Assembly (NCBI RefSeq): GCF_002113025.1
Contig: NZ_NEJH01000008.1
Coordinates: forward strand, 154,567 to 218,566
Direction of reading: 5' to 3'
Source of the DNA: Pseudomonas sp. B28(2017)
Lineage (GTDB): Bacteria; Pseudomonadota; Gammaproteobacteria; Pseudomonadales; Pseudomonadaceae
DNA: 64,000 nucleotides
Under the pieces are notes generated by a model. It was not told where the DNA came from. It did not search any database and saw only the letters and a list, made by a program, of their open reading frames with translations. Shown here piece by piece: positions 15,818-24,384 of this stretch; the first letter of the stretch is position 1; each line of letters starts with the position of its first letter. Made by a program: the position numbers and the translations under genes.

Positions 15818-16222
15818 TCACTGCGGCAGTACATCCAGCGGCAGTTTCAGTTTGGCGGCCAGTGCCTGTGCCTCCAGGTGCCCGGCAGGCGCGAGCAAGC
15901 GCAGGGTCATGCCCGATTGCTCGGCCATTTTCCGGGCTTCGGCCACCAGTCGCTCGGCAACACCACGGCGACGGGTAATTTTTCGCACACAAATTTGTGA
16001 CAAGTACCAGGCGTCCTGGTGCCTTTGCAAACGGGCCGCGCCCAGCAGGCGATCATTGAAGCGCCCGGCGATCAGTGTGCCGTCGCGCAAACAGTCTTCG
16101 ATCAACTGCGCTTCCCCGGAAAACGGGGCGAACAACCAGTCTGGAGCGTCGAGGTAGATCTTCTGCAGATCCTGCCGATCCTGGGACGTGGCGTGGTTCA
16201 GCGGCTCGACAATGATCGGCAT
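15818..16222 (-). CDS. GNAT acetyltransferase-fold protein, PanZ/PanM-like acetyl-CoA sensor
   Basis: A 134-residue protein with the PanZ-like start MPIIVEPLNHATSQDRQDLQKIYLDAPDWLF. The GNAT acetyl-CoA loop is VRKITRRRGVAERLVAEA. In enterobacteria PanZ binds the aspartate decarboxylase PanD, promotes its self-cleavage and restrains it in an acetyl-CoA-dependent way. Pseudomonas homologues are annotated similarly, but partner binding here is inference. The gene stands alone between asmA and a divergent transporter. Length suits the family. Confidence 0.7.
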   Translation of the reverse strand: MPIIVEPLNHATSQDRQDLQKIYLDAPDWLFAPFSGEAQLIEDCLRDGTLIAGRFNDRLLGAARLQRHQDAWYLSQICVRKITRRRGVAERLVAEARKMAEQSGMTLRLLAPAGHLEAQALAAKLKLPLDVLPQ

Positions 16223-16337
16223 GGTGATTCCTGTGAGGTCATGAGGCGAGAGAGATCAGATGACGTACAAAAGGTGATGTCAGTTTGGTTTTTCTGTCAC
16301 TTGCAGATGGTAACCTCTGCCCGTTCGTTCGTCCTTC

Positions 16338-16354
16338 TGCGACCTGTTGTCGCA
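16338..16354. promoter_or_regulatory. Inverted repeat upstream of the OFA transporter (possible operator)
   Basis: TGCGAC-CTGTT-GTCGCA is a perfect six-base inverted repeat with a five-base spacer, about 100 bases upstream of the transporter start and in the divergent gap with the PanZ-like gene. It looks like a dimeric repressor site; the regulator is not identifiable here. Confidence 0.4.
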
Positions 16355-16453
16355 TAACAAGGTGCTCCGCAAAAAAAACGGTCATGCCTGCGTGCATAAA
16401 GGCCGGGAGTGGACCGTGGCTGGCGAACCCTACTGATAATTGGGGGAAACACA

Positions 16454-18118
16454 ATGACTACGAGCATCACGGCGGACGGCTTCAGTGCCAGCCCGCCTGC
16501 GTTCCTGTCCAAGGAACGGATCATCGCCAAGCCCGGTTTCAATCGCTGGCTGGTACCACCGGCCGCCTTGGCCATCCACTTGTGCATCGGCATGGCCTAC
16601 GGCTTTTCGGTGTTCTGGCTGCCGCTGTCCAAGGCGCTGGGCATCACCGCTCCGGTAGCCTGCGCGCCAGACATGAGTTTTATCGCACAAGTCTTTTCGT
16701 CCCAGTGTGACTGGCCGATCTCGATGCTCGGCTGGATCTACACCCTGTTCTTCATCTTCCTGGGTTGCTCGGCCGCCATCTGGGGTGGCTGGCTGGAACA
16801 TGCCGGACCGCGCAAGGCTGGCGTTGTGTCGGCGCTGTGCTGGTGCGGCGGTCTGCTGATTTCGGCGCTGGGGGTGTATACCCACCAGATCTGGCTGATG
16901 TGGATCGGCTCCGGGGTCATTGGCGGTATCGGCCTGGGCCTGGGTTACATTTCGCCGGTGTCGACCCTGATCAAATGGTTCCCGGACAAGCGCGGCATGG
17001 CGACCGGCATGGCGATCATGGGCTTCGGCGGCGGCGCAATGGTCGGCGCTCCGCTGGCGGCGGCGCTGATGGGGCATTTCGCTTCGCCAACCAGCGTCGG
17101 CGTGTGGCAGAGCTTCCTGGTGATGGCTGCGATCTACTTCGTGTTCATGATCGGTGGCGCGCTGTCCTACCGCGTTCCGCCAACCGGCTGGAAGCCCGAA
17201 GGCTGGACCGCTCCGGTGAAAAAGGCCTCGAACGCGATGATCACTCATCGTCATGTTCACGTGAATGTGGCCTGGAAGACGCCGCAATTCCGTCTGGTGT
17301 GGCTGGTGCTGTGCCTGAACGTATCCGCCGGTATCGGCATCCTCGGCATGGCGTCGCCGCTGTTGCAGGAAGTGTTCGCCGGCAAGTTGCTGGGCAGTGA
17401 CCTGGCGTTTGGTCAGCTCGACGCCTCGCAACTGGCCTCGATCGCCGCCATCGCTGCCGGTTTCACCGGTTTGCTGAGCCTGTTCAACATCGGCGGACGT
17501 TTCTTCTGGGCTTCGTTCTCGGACTACCTGGGCCGCAAAAACACCTACTTCGTGTTCTTCGCCCTGGGCTTTGCCTTGTACGGGCTGATTCCGAACCTTG
17601 GTCATCTGGGCAGCGTCGCGCTGTTCGTGGCGGCGTTCTGCATCATCCTGTCGATGTATGGCGGTGGGTTTGCGACCGTTCCGGCGTATCTGGCGGACCT
17701 GTTCGGTACGCAAATGGTCGGCGCGATCCACGGTCGTCTGCTGACCGCCTGGGCTGCTGCCGGCGTGCTGGGGCCGGTGCTGGTGAACTACCTGCGTGAA
17801 TATCAACTGAGCATCGGCGTCGAGCGCGCAGCGGCGTACGACATCACCCTGTACATCCTCGCCGGTCTGCTGGTGCTGGGTTTCCTGTGTAATCTGCTGG
17901 TGCGTCCGGTGGCCGACAAGTACTTCATGACCGACGCCGAACTGGCCGCCGAACAGGCGCTGGGCCATGACAAGGGCGCTGACAGCAGCACCGTGCTGGA
18001 ATGGAAAGCGGCTGCCGGTACCAAGCCTTTGGCTGTTGCAGCCTGGTTGGTGGTGGGCATTCCGTTGGCGTGGGGTGTGTGGGTGACCCTGCAAAAAACT
18101 GCAGTGCTGTTCCACTGA
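16454..18118 (+). CDS. OFA-family MFS transporter (oxalate/formate antiporter-like)
   Basis: A 554-residue inner-membrane transporter of the major facilitator superfamily, oxalate/formate antiporter branch. About twelve to fourteen hydrophobic segments are visible. Landmarks are FNRWLVPPAALAIHLCIGMAYGFSVFWLP (TM1), the loop LEHAGPRKAG, and GIGLGLGYISPVSTLIKWFPDKRGMATGMAIMGFGGGAMVGAPL, the family signature. An extra C-terminal membrane segment (VAAWLVVGIPLAWGVWVTL) follows a short cytoplasmic linker. The start at 16454 has GGGGGA about eight bases upstream. The substrate may be a small carboxylate; in Pseudomonas this branch has little characterisation. A REP palindrome follows. Confidence 0.85.
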   Translation: MTTSITADGFSASPPAFLSKERIIAKPGFNRWLVPPAALAIHLCIGMAYGFSVFWLPLSKALGITAPVACAPDMSFIAQVFSSQCDWPISMLGWIYTLFFIFLGCSAAIWGGWLEHAGPRKAGVVSALCWCGGLLISALGVYTHQIWLMWIGSGVIGGIGLGLGYISPVSTLIKWFPDKRGMATGMAIMGFGGGAMVGAPLAAALMGHFASPTSVGVWQSFLVMAAIYFVFMIGGALSYRVPPTGWKPEGWTAPVKKASNAMITHRHVHVNVAWKTPQFRLVWLVLCLNVSAGIGILGMASPLLQEVFAGKLLGSDLAFGQLDASQLASIAAIAAGFTGLLSLFNIGGRFFWASFSDYLGRKNTYFVFFALGFALYGLIPNLGHLGSVALFVAAFCIILSMYGGGFATVPAYLADLFGTQMVGAIHGRLLTAWAAAGVLGPVLVNYLREYQLSIGVERAAAYDITLYILAGLLVLGFLCNLLVRPVADKYFMTDAELAAEQALGHDKGADSSTVLEWKAAAGTKPLAVAAWLVVGIPLAWGVWVTLQKTAVLFH

Positions 18119-18140
18119 CACCAAGGCAAATGCAAAACCT

Positions 18141-18162
18141 GTGGGAGCAAGCCCGCTCCCAC
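18141..18162. repeat. REP palindrome
   Basis: GTGGGAGCAAGCCCGCTCCCAC, a single Pseudomonas REP element between the OFA transporter and hisB; the likely hairpin also protects or ends the upstream transcript. Confidence 0.85.
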
Positions 18163-18253
18163 ATCTGTTTTGTATTCCCTCCAGGTCGCTTGTATGGACA
18201 TGTACATCGCCAACACCCCCGGATTCATTCCGTCAGCGATATCAGCTCTCGTG

Positions 18254-18282
18254 TTTCTGTTTGGCGCCCGCGCCCCTATAAT
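18254..18282 (+). promoter_or_regulatory. Putative sigma-70 promoter of hisB
   Basis: A perfect TATAAT at 18277-18282 follows a weak -35 (TTTCTG at 18254-18259) with 17-base spacing. Transcription would start about 30 bases before the hisB ATG. Confidence 0.55.
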
Positions 18283-18320
18283 GGTTGCCTTTTTCGCCCA
18301 ATGATTTTGCGGAGCTGGTG

Positions 18321-18914
18321 ATGGCCGAACGTAAGGCTTCTGTCGAGCGCGACACTCTGGAAACCCAGATCAAAGCCTCGATCAACCTCGATGGCACCGG
18401 AAAGGCCCGATTCGATATCGGTGTTCCTTTTCTTGAGCACATGCTGGACCAGATCGCCCGTCACGGGCTGATCGACCTGGATATTGTCAGCAAGGGCGAC
18501 CTGCATATCGATGATCACCACACCGTGGAAGACGTCGGTATCACCCTCGGCCAGGCTTTCACCAAAGCCATCGGCGACAAGAAAGGCATCCGTCGCTACG
18601 GTCACGCCTACGTGCCGCTCGATGAAGCGCTCTCGCGTGTGGTCATCGACTTCTCCGGCCGCCCTGGCCTGCAGATGCATGTTCCGTACACCCGTGCCAC
18701 CGTCGGCGGCTTCGACGTTGACCTGTTCCAGGAATTCTTCCAGGGCTTCGTCAACCACGCCAACGTTACCTTGCACATCGACAATCTGCGTGGGCACAAC
18801 ACCCACCACCAGATCGAAACCGTGTTCAAGGCTTTCGGCCGCGCCCTGCGCATGGCCGTCGAGCTCGATGACCGCATGGCCGGGCAAATGCCTTCGACCA
18901 AGGGCGTGCTGTAA
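18321..18914 (+). CDS. hisB: Imidazoleglycerol-phosphate dehydratase
   Basis: A 197-residue monofunctional HisB that dehydrates imidazole glycerol phosphate to imidazole acetol phosphate in histidine synthesis. The manganese-binding histidine motifs are VPFLEHMLDQIARHG, DLHIDDHHTVEDVG and LRGHNTHHQIE. No N-terminal phosphatase domain is present, as expected outside enterics. The start at 18321 (MAERKASVERDT) has GGAG upstream; the 12-codon longer frame is not supported. The stop overlaps the hisH start (TAATG). First gene of the hisB-hisH-DUF2164-hisA-hisF cluster. Confidence 0.97.
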   Translation: MAERKASVERDTLETQIKASINLDGTGKARFDIGVPFLEHMLDQIARHGLIDLDIVSKGDLHIDDHHTVEDVGITLGQAFTKAIGDKKGIRRYGHAYVPLDEALSRVVIDFSGRPGLQMHVPYTRATVGGFDVDLFQEFFQGFVNHANVTLHIDNLRGHNTHHQIETVFKAFGRALRMAVELDDRMAGQMPSTKGVL

Positions 18915-19552
18915 TGCAGACAGTCGCGGTTATCGATTACGGCATGGGCAACCTGCACTCGGTGGCCAAGGCCCTCGAGCACGTCGGTGCCGGCAAGGTC
19001 CTGATCACCAGCGATGCGAACGTGATTCGCGAGGCCGACCGGGTGGTTTTCCCCGGCGTGGGTGCCATTCGCGATTGCATGGCGGAGATCCGTCGCCTCG
19101 GCTTCGATTCGCTGGTACGTGAAGTCAGCCAGGACCGTCCGTTCCTTGGGATCTGCGTGGGCATGCAAGCCTTGCTCGACACCAGCGAAGAGAACGACGG
19201 CGTCGACTGCATCGGTCTGTTCCCGGGCCAGGTGAAGTTCTTCGGCAAGGATCTGGTCGAGGGCGGTGAGCACCTGAAAGTCCCGCACATGGGCTGGAAC
19301 GAAGTGAAGCAGAAGGTGAGTCACCCGCTGTGGCACGACATTCCGGACCTGGCGCGGTTCTACTTCGTGCACAGCTACTACATCGCTGCCGCCAACGCGC
19401 GGCAGGTGGTGGGTGGCGGTCACTACGGTGTCGATTTCGCCGCGGCGCTGGCCGAAGGCTCGCGTTTCGCTGTGCAGTTCCACCCGGAGAAGAGCCATAC
19501 CCATGGTCTGCAGCTGCTGCAGAACTTCGCTGCGTGGGACGGTCGTTGGTAA
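18914..19552 (+). CDS. hisH: Imidazole glycerol phosphate synthase, glutaminase subunit
   Basis: A 212-residue class I glutamine amidotransferase that supplies ammonia to HisF. The nucleophile is Cys81 in PFLGICVGMQALLDTSE. The catalytic His-x-Glu pair is in VQFHPEKSHTHG near the C-terminus. The start overlaps the hisB stop by one base, and the stop abuts the next gene (19553) directly. Full family length. Confidence 0.97.
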   Translation: MQTVAVIDYGMGNLHSVAKALEHVGAGKVLITSDANVIREADRVVFPGVGAIRDCMAEIRRLGFDSLVREVSQDRPFLGICVGMQALLDTSEENDGVDCIGLFPGQVKFFGKDLVEGGEHLKVPHMGWNEVKQKVSHPLWHDIPDLARFYFVHSYYIAAANARQVVGGGHYGVDFAAALAEGSRFAVQFHPEKSHTHGLQLLQNFAAWDGRW

Positions 19553-19813
19553 ATGGCAGCCAAGAAAACCAAGCCGCCGATCCTGACCCTCACTCCTGAA
19601 CAGGAGAACGAGGCGAATCGCAAGATCAAGCGGTTCATGGAGGATCGCTTCGAACTGGACCTGGGTTCGTTCGAAGCGGCCGAAATTCTTGAGCTGTTTA
19701 CCCGCGAAATTGCTCCGCACTATTACAACAGGGCGATTTTCGATGTGCAGGCGCACCTCAAAGAGAGGTTCGAAAGCATTGAAAGCGACCTGTGGGCGCT
19801 CGAGAAAAACTGA
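19553..19813 (+). CDS. DUF2164 domain-containing protein inside the his cluster
   Basis: An 86-residue small soluble protein of the DUF2164 family, function unknown. It is charged and helical: LTPEQENEANRKIKRFMEDRFELDLGSFEAAEILELFTREIAPHYYNRAIFDVQAHLKERF in outline, with the family core EAxELLxFFxxxIAPxYYNxAI visible. Its ATG follows the hisH stop with no gap, so it is translationally linked to HisH and precedes hisA by 42 bases. The location between hisH and hisA suggests co-expression with histidine synthesis, but no role can be assigned. Confidence 0.88.
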   Translation: MAAKKTKPPILTLTPEQENEANRKIKRFMEDRFELDLGSFEAAEILELFTREIAPHYYNRAIFDVQAHLKERFESIESDLWALEKN

Positions 19814-19855
19814 TTTCCGAGCCAAGCTGAACATTCAAATTTGAAGGTTTGCCAG

Positions 19856-20593
19856 ATGCTGATTATTCCCGCTATCGATCTTAAAGACGGTGCCTGTGTT
19901 CGTCTGCGCCAGGGCCGCATGGAAGATTCCACAGTGTTCTCCGATGACCCGGTGAGCATGGCTGCCAAGTGGGTGGAGGGCGGTTGCCGTCGTCTGCATC
20001 TGGTCGACCTGAATGGCGCATTCGAAGGCCAGCCGGTCAATGGCGAAGTGGTCACCGCCATCGCCAGGCGCTACCCGAATCTGCCGATCCAGATCGGCGG
20101 CGGCATCCGTTCCCTGGAAACCATCGAGCACTACGTGAAAGCGGGCGTGAGCTACGTGATCATCGGCACCAAGGCCGTGAAAGATCCGGCCTTCGTCGCC
20201 GAAGCCTGCCGCGCGTTCCCGGGCAAGGTGATTGTCGGGCTGGACGCCAAGGACGGTTTCGTCGCCACCGATGGCTGGGCTGAAATCAGCACCGTGCAGG
20301 TGATCGACCTGGCCAGGCAGTTCGAAGCCGACGGTGTATCCGCGATCGTTTATACCGACATCGCCAAAGACGGCATGATGCAGGGCTGCAACGTACCGTT
20401 CACTGCCGCGCTGGCCGCCGCCACTTCGATTCCGGTGATCGCTTCCGGCGGTATCCACAACCTGGGTGATATCAAGACCCTGCTCGACGCCAAGGCGCCA
20501 GGCATCATTGGTGCCATTACCGGTCGTGCGATCTACGAAGGCACCCTCGACGTCGCTGAAGCGCAAGCTTTCTGCGATTCGTACAAAGGCTGA
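19856..20593 (+). CDS. hisA: ProFAR isomerase (phosphoribosylformimino-AICAR-phosphate isomerase)
   Basis: A 245-residue (beta-alpha)8 barrel that isomerises ProFAR to PRFAR in histidine synthesis. The first catalytic aspartate is Asp8 in IIPAIDLKDG, and the second is in GLDAKDGFVATDGWAE. Phosphate-binding loops are PIQIGGGIRS and ITGRAIYEG. The start at 19856 has GAAGG eight bases upstream; an in-frame ATG at 19841 is too close to that site. Followed by hisF nine bases later. Confidence 0.97.
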   Translation: MLIIPAIDLKDGACVRLRQGRMEDSTVFSDDPVSMAAKWVEGGCRRLHLVDLNGAFEGQPVNGEVVTAIARRYPNLPIQIGGGIRSLETIEHYVKAGVSYVIIGTKAVKDPAFVAEACRAFPGKVIVGLDAKDGFVATDGWAEISTVQVIDLARQFEADGVSAIVYTDIAKDGMMQGCNVPFTAALAAATSIPVIASGGIHNLGDIKTLLDAKAPGIIGAITGRAIYEGTLDVAEAQAFCDSYKG

Positions 20594-20602
20594 GGACTGA
20601 CC

Positions 20603-21373
20603 ATGGCGCTGGCCAAACGCATCATCCCTTGCCTGGACGTGGATAACGGCCGGGTGGTCAAGGGTGTGAAATTCGAAAACATCCGCGACGCCGGTGACCC
20701 GGTGGAAATCGCCCGTCGCTACGACGAGCAGGGCGCCGACGAAATTACCTTTCTCGACATCACTGCCAGCGTCGATGGCCGCGACACCACGCTGCACACC
20801 GTAGAACGCATGGCCAGCCAGGTGTTCATCCCGCTGACCGTGGGCGGCGGCGTACGCACCGTGCAGGACATCCGCAACTTGCTCAATGCCGGTGCGGACA
20901 AGGTTTCGATCAACACGGCAGCGGTGTTCAACCCGGAGTTCGTTGGCGAAGCCGCGCAGCATTTTGGTTCGCAATGCATCGTCGTTGCCATCGACGCGAA
21001 GAAGGTTTCCGGGCCGGGCGAAACTCCGCGCTGGGAAATTTTCACCCACGGCGGTCGCAAACCAACCGGTCTCGATGCGGTTGAATGGGCGAAGAAGATG
21101 GAAGGCCTGGGCGCCGGTGAGATCCTGCTGACCAGCATGGACCAGGACGGCATGAAAAACGGTTTCGACCTGGGCGTTACCCGTGCCATCAGCGATGCGC
21201 TGGGCATTCCGGTGATCGCCTCCGGTGGCGTCGGCAACCTGCAACACCTGGCCGATGGAATTATCGAAGGTCACGCCAGCGCGGTATTGGCGGCGAGTAT
21301 TTTCCACTTCGGCGAATACACCGTGCAGGAAGCCAAGGCCTATATGGCCCATCGCGGAATCGTGATGCGTTAA
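20603..21373 (+). CDS. hisF: Imidazole glycerol phosphate synthase, cyclase subunit
   Basis: A 256-residue (beta-alpha)8 barrel that joins ammonia from HisH to PRFAR to give imidazole glycerol phosphate and AICAR. Catalytic Asp12 is in IIPCLDVDNGRVVKG, and the other acid is in VVAIDAKKV. Phosphate-binding loops are PLTVGGGVRTV and IASGGVGNL. Closely follows hisA and ends the cluster. Confidence 0.97.
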   Translation: MALAKRIIPCLDVDNGRVVKGVKFENIRDAGDPVEIARRYDEQGADEITFLDITASVDGRDTTLHTVERMASQVFIPLTVGGGVRTVQDIRNLLNAGADKVSINTAAVFNPEFVGEAAQHFGSQCIVVAIDAKKVSGPGETPRWEIFTHGGRKPTGLDAVEWAKKMEGLGAGEILLTSMDQDGMKNGFDLGVTRAISDALGIPVIASGGVGNLQHLADGIIEGHASAVLAASIFHFGEYTVQEAKAYMAHRGIVMR

Positions 21374-21451
21374 ACAAACCGATACAGGCCAGTGGACATC
21401 ATGGCGGGCTCAAGGCACTCTTGGGTACGCCATGGATTTCGGTAGCCAGAC

Positions 21452-22207
21452 ATGCTTAGACGCCTCCTTCTAGCCCTCGCCAGTGCTTCCCTTTTGTTGG
21501 TCACCGGGGCGCACGCTAAAGACAGTCCCGATACCGGCTTGGTGCTGCTGACTGAAAACTTCCCGCCGTACAACATGGCGAAGAACGGCAAGAACTTCGC
21601 TCAGGACGAGAACATCAATGGCATCGCCACCGATATCGTCCGCGAGATTTTCAAGCGCGCCGACATTAACTACAGCCTGACGCTGCGTTTTCCTTGGGAG
21701 CGAATCTACAAACTCACCCTCGAGAAACCCGGCTACGGCGTATTCGTCATGGCGCGGTTGCCAGATCGCGAAAAGCTATTCAAGTGGGTTGGTCCCATCG
21801 GCCCGGACGACTGGATCATGCTGGCCAAGGCTGACAGCAAGATCACCCTCGAAAGCCTGAACGACGCACGTAAATACAAGATTGGTGCCTACAAGGGCGA
21901 TGCGATCGCCGAGACGCTGGCCAAGCAGGGACTCAATCCGATCGTCGTGCTGCGCGATCAGGATAATGCGAAGAAGCTGGTCAACGGTCAGATCGACCTG
22001 TGGGCCACGGGTGACCCGGCGGGGCGCTATCTGGCGCGCCAGGAAGGGGTTAACGGGTTGAAAACCGTACTGCGCTTCAACAGTGCCGAACTGTACCTGG
22101 CACTGAACAAGGACGTGTCGGACGAGACAGTGGCCAAGCTCCAGGCGGCGCTGGATCAGATGCGCAAAGAAGGACGGGTGGAGGAGATCATGGCGCAGTA
22201 TCTCTAA
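21452..22207 (+). CDS. Periplasmic solute-binding protein, family 3 type
   Basis: A 251-residue exported protein: signal peptide MLRRLLLALASASLLLVTGAHA (1-22), then mature VLLTENFPPYNM, typical of the amino-acid-binding (SBP_bac_3) fold. Later motifs are GIATDIVREIFKRADINYSL and WERIYKLTLEKPGYGVFVMAR. No permease or ATPase gene is adjacent, so it is an orphan binding protein; a similar gene follows hisF in other pseudomonads. The ligand is unknown. It may share transcription with hisF, 78 bases upstream. Confidence 0.85.
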   Translation: MLRRLLLALASASLLLVTGAHAKDSPDTGLVLLTENFPPYNMAKNGKNFAQDENINGIATDIVREIFKRADINYSLTLRFPWERIYKLTLEKPGYGVFVMARLPDREKLFKWVGPIGPDDWIMLAKADSKITLESLNDARKYKIGAYKGDAIAETLAKQGLNPIVVLRDQDNAKKLVNGQIDLWATGDPAGRYLARQEGVNGLKTVLRFNSAELYLALNKDVSDETVAKLQAALDQMRKEGRVEEIMAQYL

Positions 22208-22244
22208 ATCCAATCGCCAAGTCCTGTGCCTGGCACTATTCAAT

Positions 22245-22255
22245 GTGGGAGCGAG
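22245..22255. repeat. Truncated REP half
   Basis: GTGGGAGCGAG is one arm of a REP element, lost within a few bases of the convergent deacetylase stop; it appears to be a decayed copy. Confidence 0.5.
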
Positions 22256-23032
22256 TTACCGGTACACGCCATCCTTGCCATGGGCAGCCGTCGCCCGATT
22301 GCCGCGCACACTGATCATCTGCTTGATATCAATCCACTCAATCCCCTGAGCCTTCAGCTTCGGTAGTTCTCGCTCCAAAACAGCCAGCGTCTGTGGATAC
22401 GGGTGCCCGATCATCACTGCCGAACCCTGCTTGCGCGCGAGGCTGATTGCAGCCTGCAACTGGGTGAAGATCGCTGCTTCAGTACGTTCATCGTCGAGAA
22501 ACACATCCCGCGACACACTCGCCAGACCGATCTTCTGCGCTTCGGCTGCGGCCACGGTCTGCGCGCTGGTGCGACTGTCGACGAAGAACTTGTGCCGTCG
22601 TTGCAGGTCCGCCATCAACCAGGCCATGGCGGCTGGTTGTGCGGTCATGCGGCTGCCCATGTGATTGTTGATGCCGCTGGTGTACGGGACCATTTTGAAC
22701 GCGGCGTTCAGGCGTTTTTCCAGTTCATCGATGGGCAGCTCGGGATGCCATGCGAACGGTCCGGTGGCCGGATCCATGGGCATGTGCAAAATGACGATCT
22801 TGCCGGCGCGATGGGCTTCGCGGGCGAATTCGGTGGCGTGGGGCGTGTCGGGCATGATCGCCGTGGTGACCGGGCCGGGCAGGGCCAGCACGCGACGATC
22901 CCGGGGCAGGTTCTGCCCCAGGTCATCGATGATCAGGGTCAGGTAGGCTTTGTGGGGCGTCGATCCGGCGGGTTGTGCATGAGCAACACCCGCCAGACAG
23001 CACAACAGAGCAATCAGCAACCGCAGAAGCAT
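22256..23032 (-). CDS. Divergent polysaccharide deacetylase family protein (YibQ-like)
   Basis: A 258-residue exported protein with signal peptide MLLRLLIALLCCLAGVAHA. The NodB-like divergent deacetylase fold starts at YLTLIIDDLGQNLPRDRRVLALPGPVT. Asp-Asp (IIDDLG), ILHMPMDP and MIGHPYPQTL are the family landmarks. Enzymatic activity in this divergent group is unproven. It follows ctpA (one base gap) and envC on the same strand. The envC-ctpA-deacetylase arrangement is common in gamma-proteobacteria and suggests a cell wall or septation role. Confidence 0.88.
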   Translation of the reverse strand: MLLRLLIALLCCLAGVAHAQPAGSTPHKAYLTLIIDDLGQNLPRDRRVLALPGPVTTAIMPDTPHATEFAREAHRAGKIVILHMPMDPATGPFAWHPELPIDELEKRLNAAFKMVPYTSGINNHMGSRMTAQPAAMAWLMADLQRRHKFFVDSRTSAQTVAAAEAQKIGLASVSRDVFLDDERTEAAIFTQLQAAISLARKQGSAVMIGHPYPQTLAVLERELPKLKAQGIEWIDIKQMISVRGNRATAAHGKDGVYR

Positions 23033-23033
23033 C

Positions 23034-24353
23034 TCAACGGCCGGACGTGATGCTCAGCCCTTTGAGCAGGCTCAGGGCCTGGGCCAGTTGGTAGTCATCA
23101 TCCTGTGGCATTGGCTTGGCTTTGCCGCTGGAGCCGGTCGGTTTGTCGGCGCCGCCGTTGCCGTTGCCCAGGTGACCCTGCAAGTCAGCTTCCTTGAAGT
23201 AGTCGCCGTCCTGCTCGCTGGTGATCTTGGCCTTGCGCACTTCGATGTCCGGGACGATGCCCTGGGCCTGGATGGAGCGGCCGTTCGGCGTGTAATACAA
23301 CGCCGTGGTGATTTTCAATGCGCGTTCATTGTTCAGCGGCAGCACGGTTTGCACCGAGCCTTTGCCGAAACTGGTGGTGCCCATCAGCACCGCGCGTTTC
23401 TGGTCCTGCAGGGCGCCGGCGACAATTTCCGAAGCCGAGGCGCTGCCGCCGTTGATCAGCACGACCATTGGCACGGCTTCGCTTTCGTCCTTGCCGGTGG
23501 CAGAGAAACGCAGCTCGGAGTTGGCGATGCGGCCCTTGGTGTAAACGATCAGGCCCTTGGTGATGAAGTGGTCGACCACTTCCACCGCCGCCTGCAACAC
23601 CCCGCCCGGGTTGTTGCGCAGGTCGAGAATGATGCCCTTGAGCTTCTTGCCGTTGTCCTTGCGCAGCTTGGCCAGGGCCTTGGAAACCTCTTCACCGGTC
23701 TTGACCTGGAACTGGGTGATGCGGATGTAACCGTAGCCCGATTCCAGCAACTGGCTCTTCACGCTCTTGACCTGGATGACGGCGCGGGCCAGGGTCACGT
23801 CGAACGGCGTGCCGCCGTCGCGCACCAGGGTCAGGGTGATTTTCTGGCCGATCTTGCCGCGCATCTTGTCGACGGCTTCGGTCATGCTCTGGCCACGAGT
23901 GGGCTGGCCGTTGATCTTGACGATGAAGTCGCCGGCCTGAATGCCGGCCTTGGAGGCTGGAGTGTCGTCAATGGGCGACACCACTTTGATGAAGCCGTCT
24001 TCGGCGCCGACTTCGATGCCCAGGCCGCCGAATTCCCCACTGGTGCTTTCCTGCAGCTCGGCGAAATCTTCAGGGCCGAGGTAGGCCGAATGCGGATCGA
24101 GGTTGCTGAGCATGCCCTTGATGGCGTTTTCCAGCAGGGTCTTGTCGTCTACCGGTTCGACATAGGCGGCCTTGATTCGGTCCATCACCTCGGCAAAAGT
24201 GCGCAACTCGTCCAGAGGCAGTGGCGCCTTGGTGGTCGCAGCAGTGCCCGCAGGCGCAACCGTCGGCGCTGGTTGAGCGGCAAACGCCAAAGGCGCGCCG
24301 ATCACCAGGGCGATCGTCAGGGCCAGCGAGGTAAGGCGGGACAAATGCAGCAT
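23034..24353 (-). CDS. ctpA: S41 family C-terminal processing peptidase CtpA
   Basis: A 439-residue periplasmic serine protease. Signal peptide MLHLSRLTSLALTIALVIGAPLAFA; a PDZ domain around 90-180 (GLGIEVGAEDGFIKVVSPIDDTPASKAGIQAGDFIVKINGQ in outline); the S41 catalytic core with Ser in NGGSASASEIVAGALQD and the general-base Lys in TSFGKGSVQT. Family members degrade murein hydrolases or process envelope proteins, often with a TPR lipoprotein adaptor. Located between envC and the deacetylase gene, which supports a link to peptidoglycan remodelling. The C-terminus has a glycine/asparagine-rich tail. Confidence 0.94.
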   Translation of the reverse strand: MLHLSRLTSLALTIALVIGAPLAFAAQPAPTVAPAGTAATTKAPLPLDELRTFAEVMDRIKAAYVEPVDDKTLLENAIKGMLSNLDPHSAYLGPEDFAELQESTSGEFGGLGIEVGAEDGFIKVVSPIDDTPASKAGIQAGDFIVKINGQPTRGQSMTEAVDKMRGKIGQKITLTLVRDGGTPFDVTLARAVIQVKSVKSQLLESGYGYIRITQFQVKTGEEVSKALAKLRKDNGKKLKGIILDLRNNPGGVLQAAVEVVDHFITKGLIVYTKGRIANSELRFSATGKDESEAVPMVVLINGGSASASEIVAGALQDQKRAVLMGTTSFGKGSVQTVLPLNNERALKITTALYYTPNGRSIQAQGIVPDIEVRKAKITSEQDGDYFKEADLQGHLGNGNGGADKPTGSSGKAKPMPQDDDYQLAQALSLLKGLSITSGR

Positions 24354-24384
24354 GTCAAACGAACTCCTGAATTAGGCGACGCGC

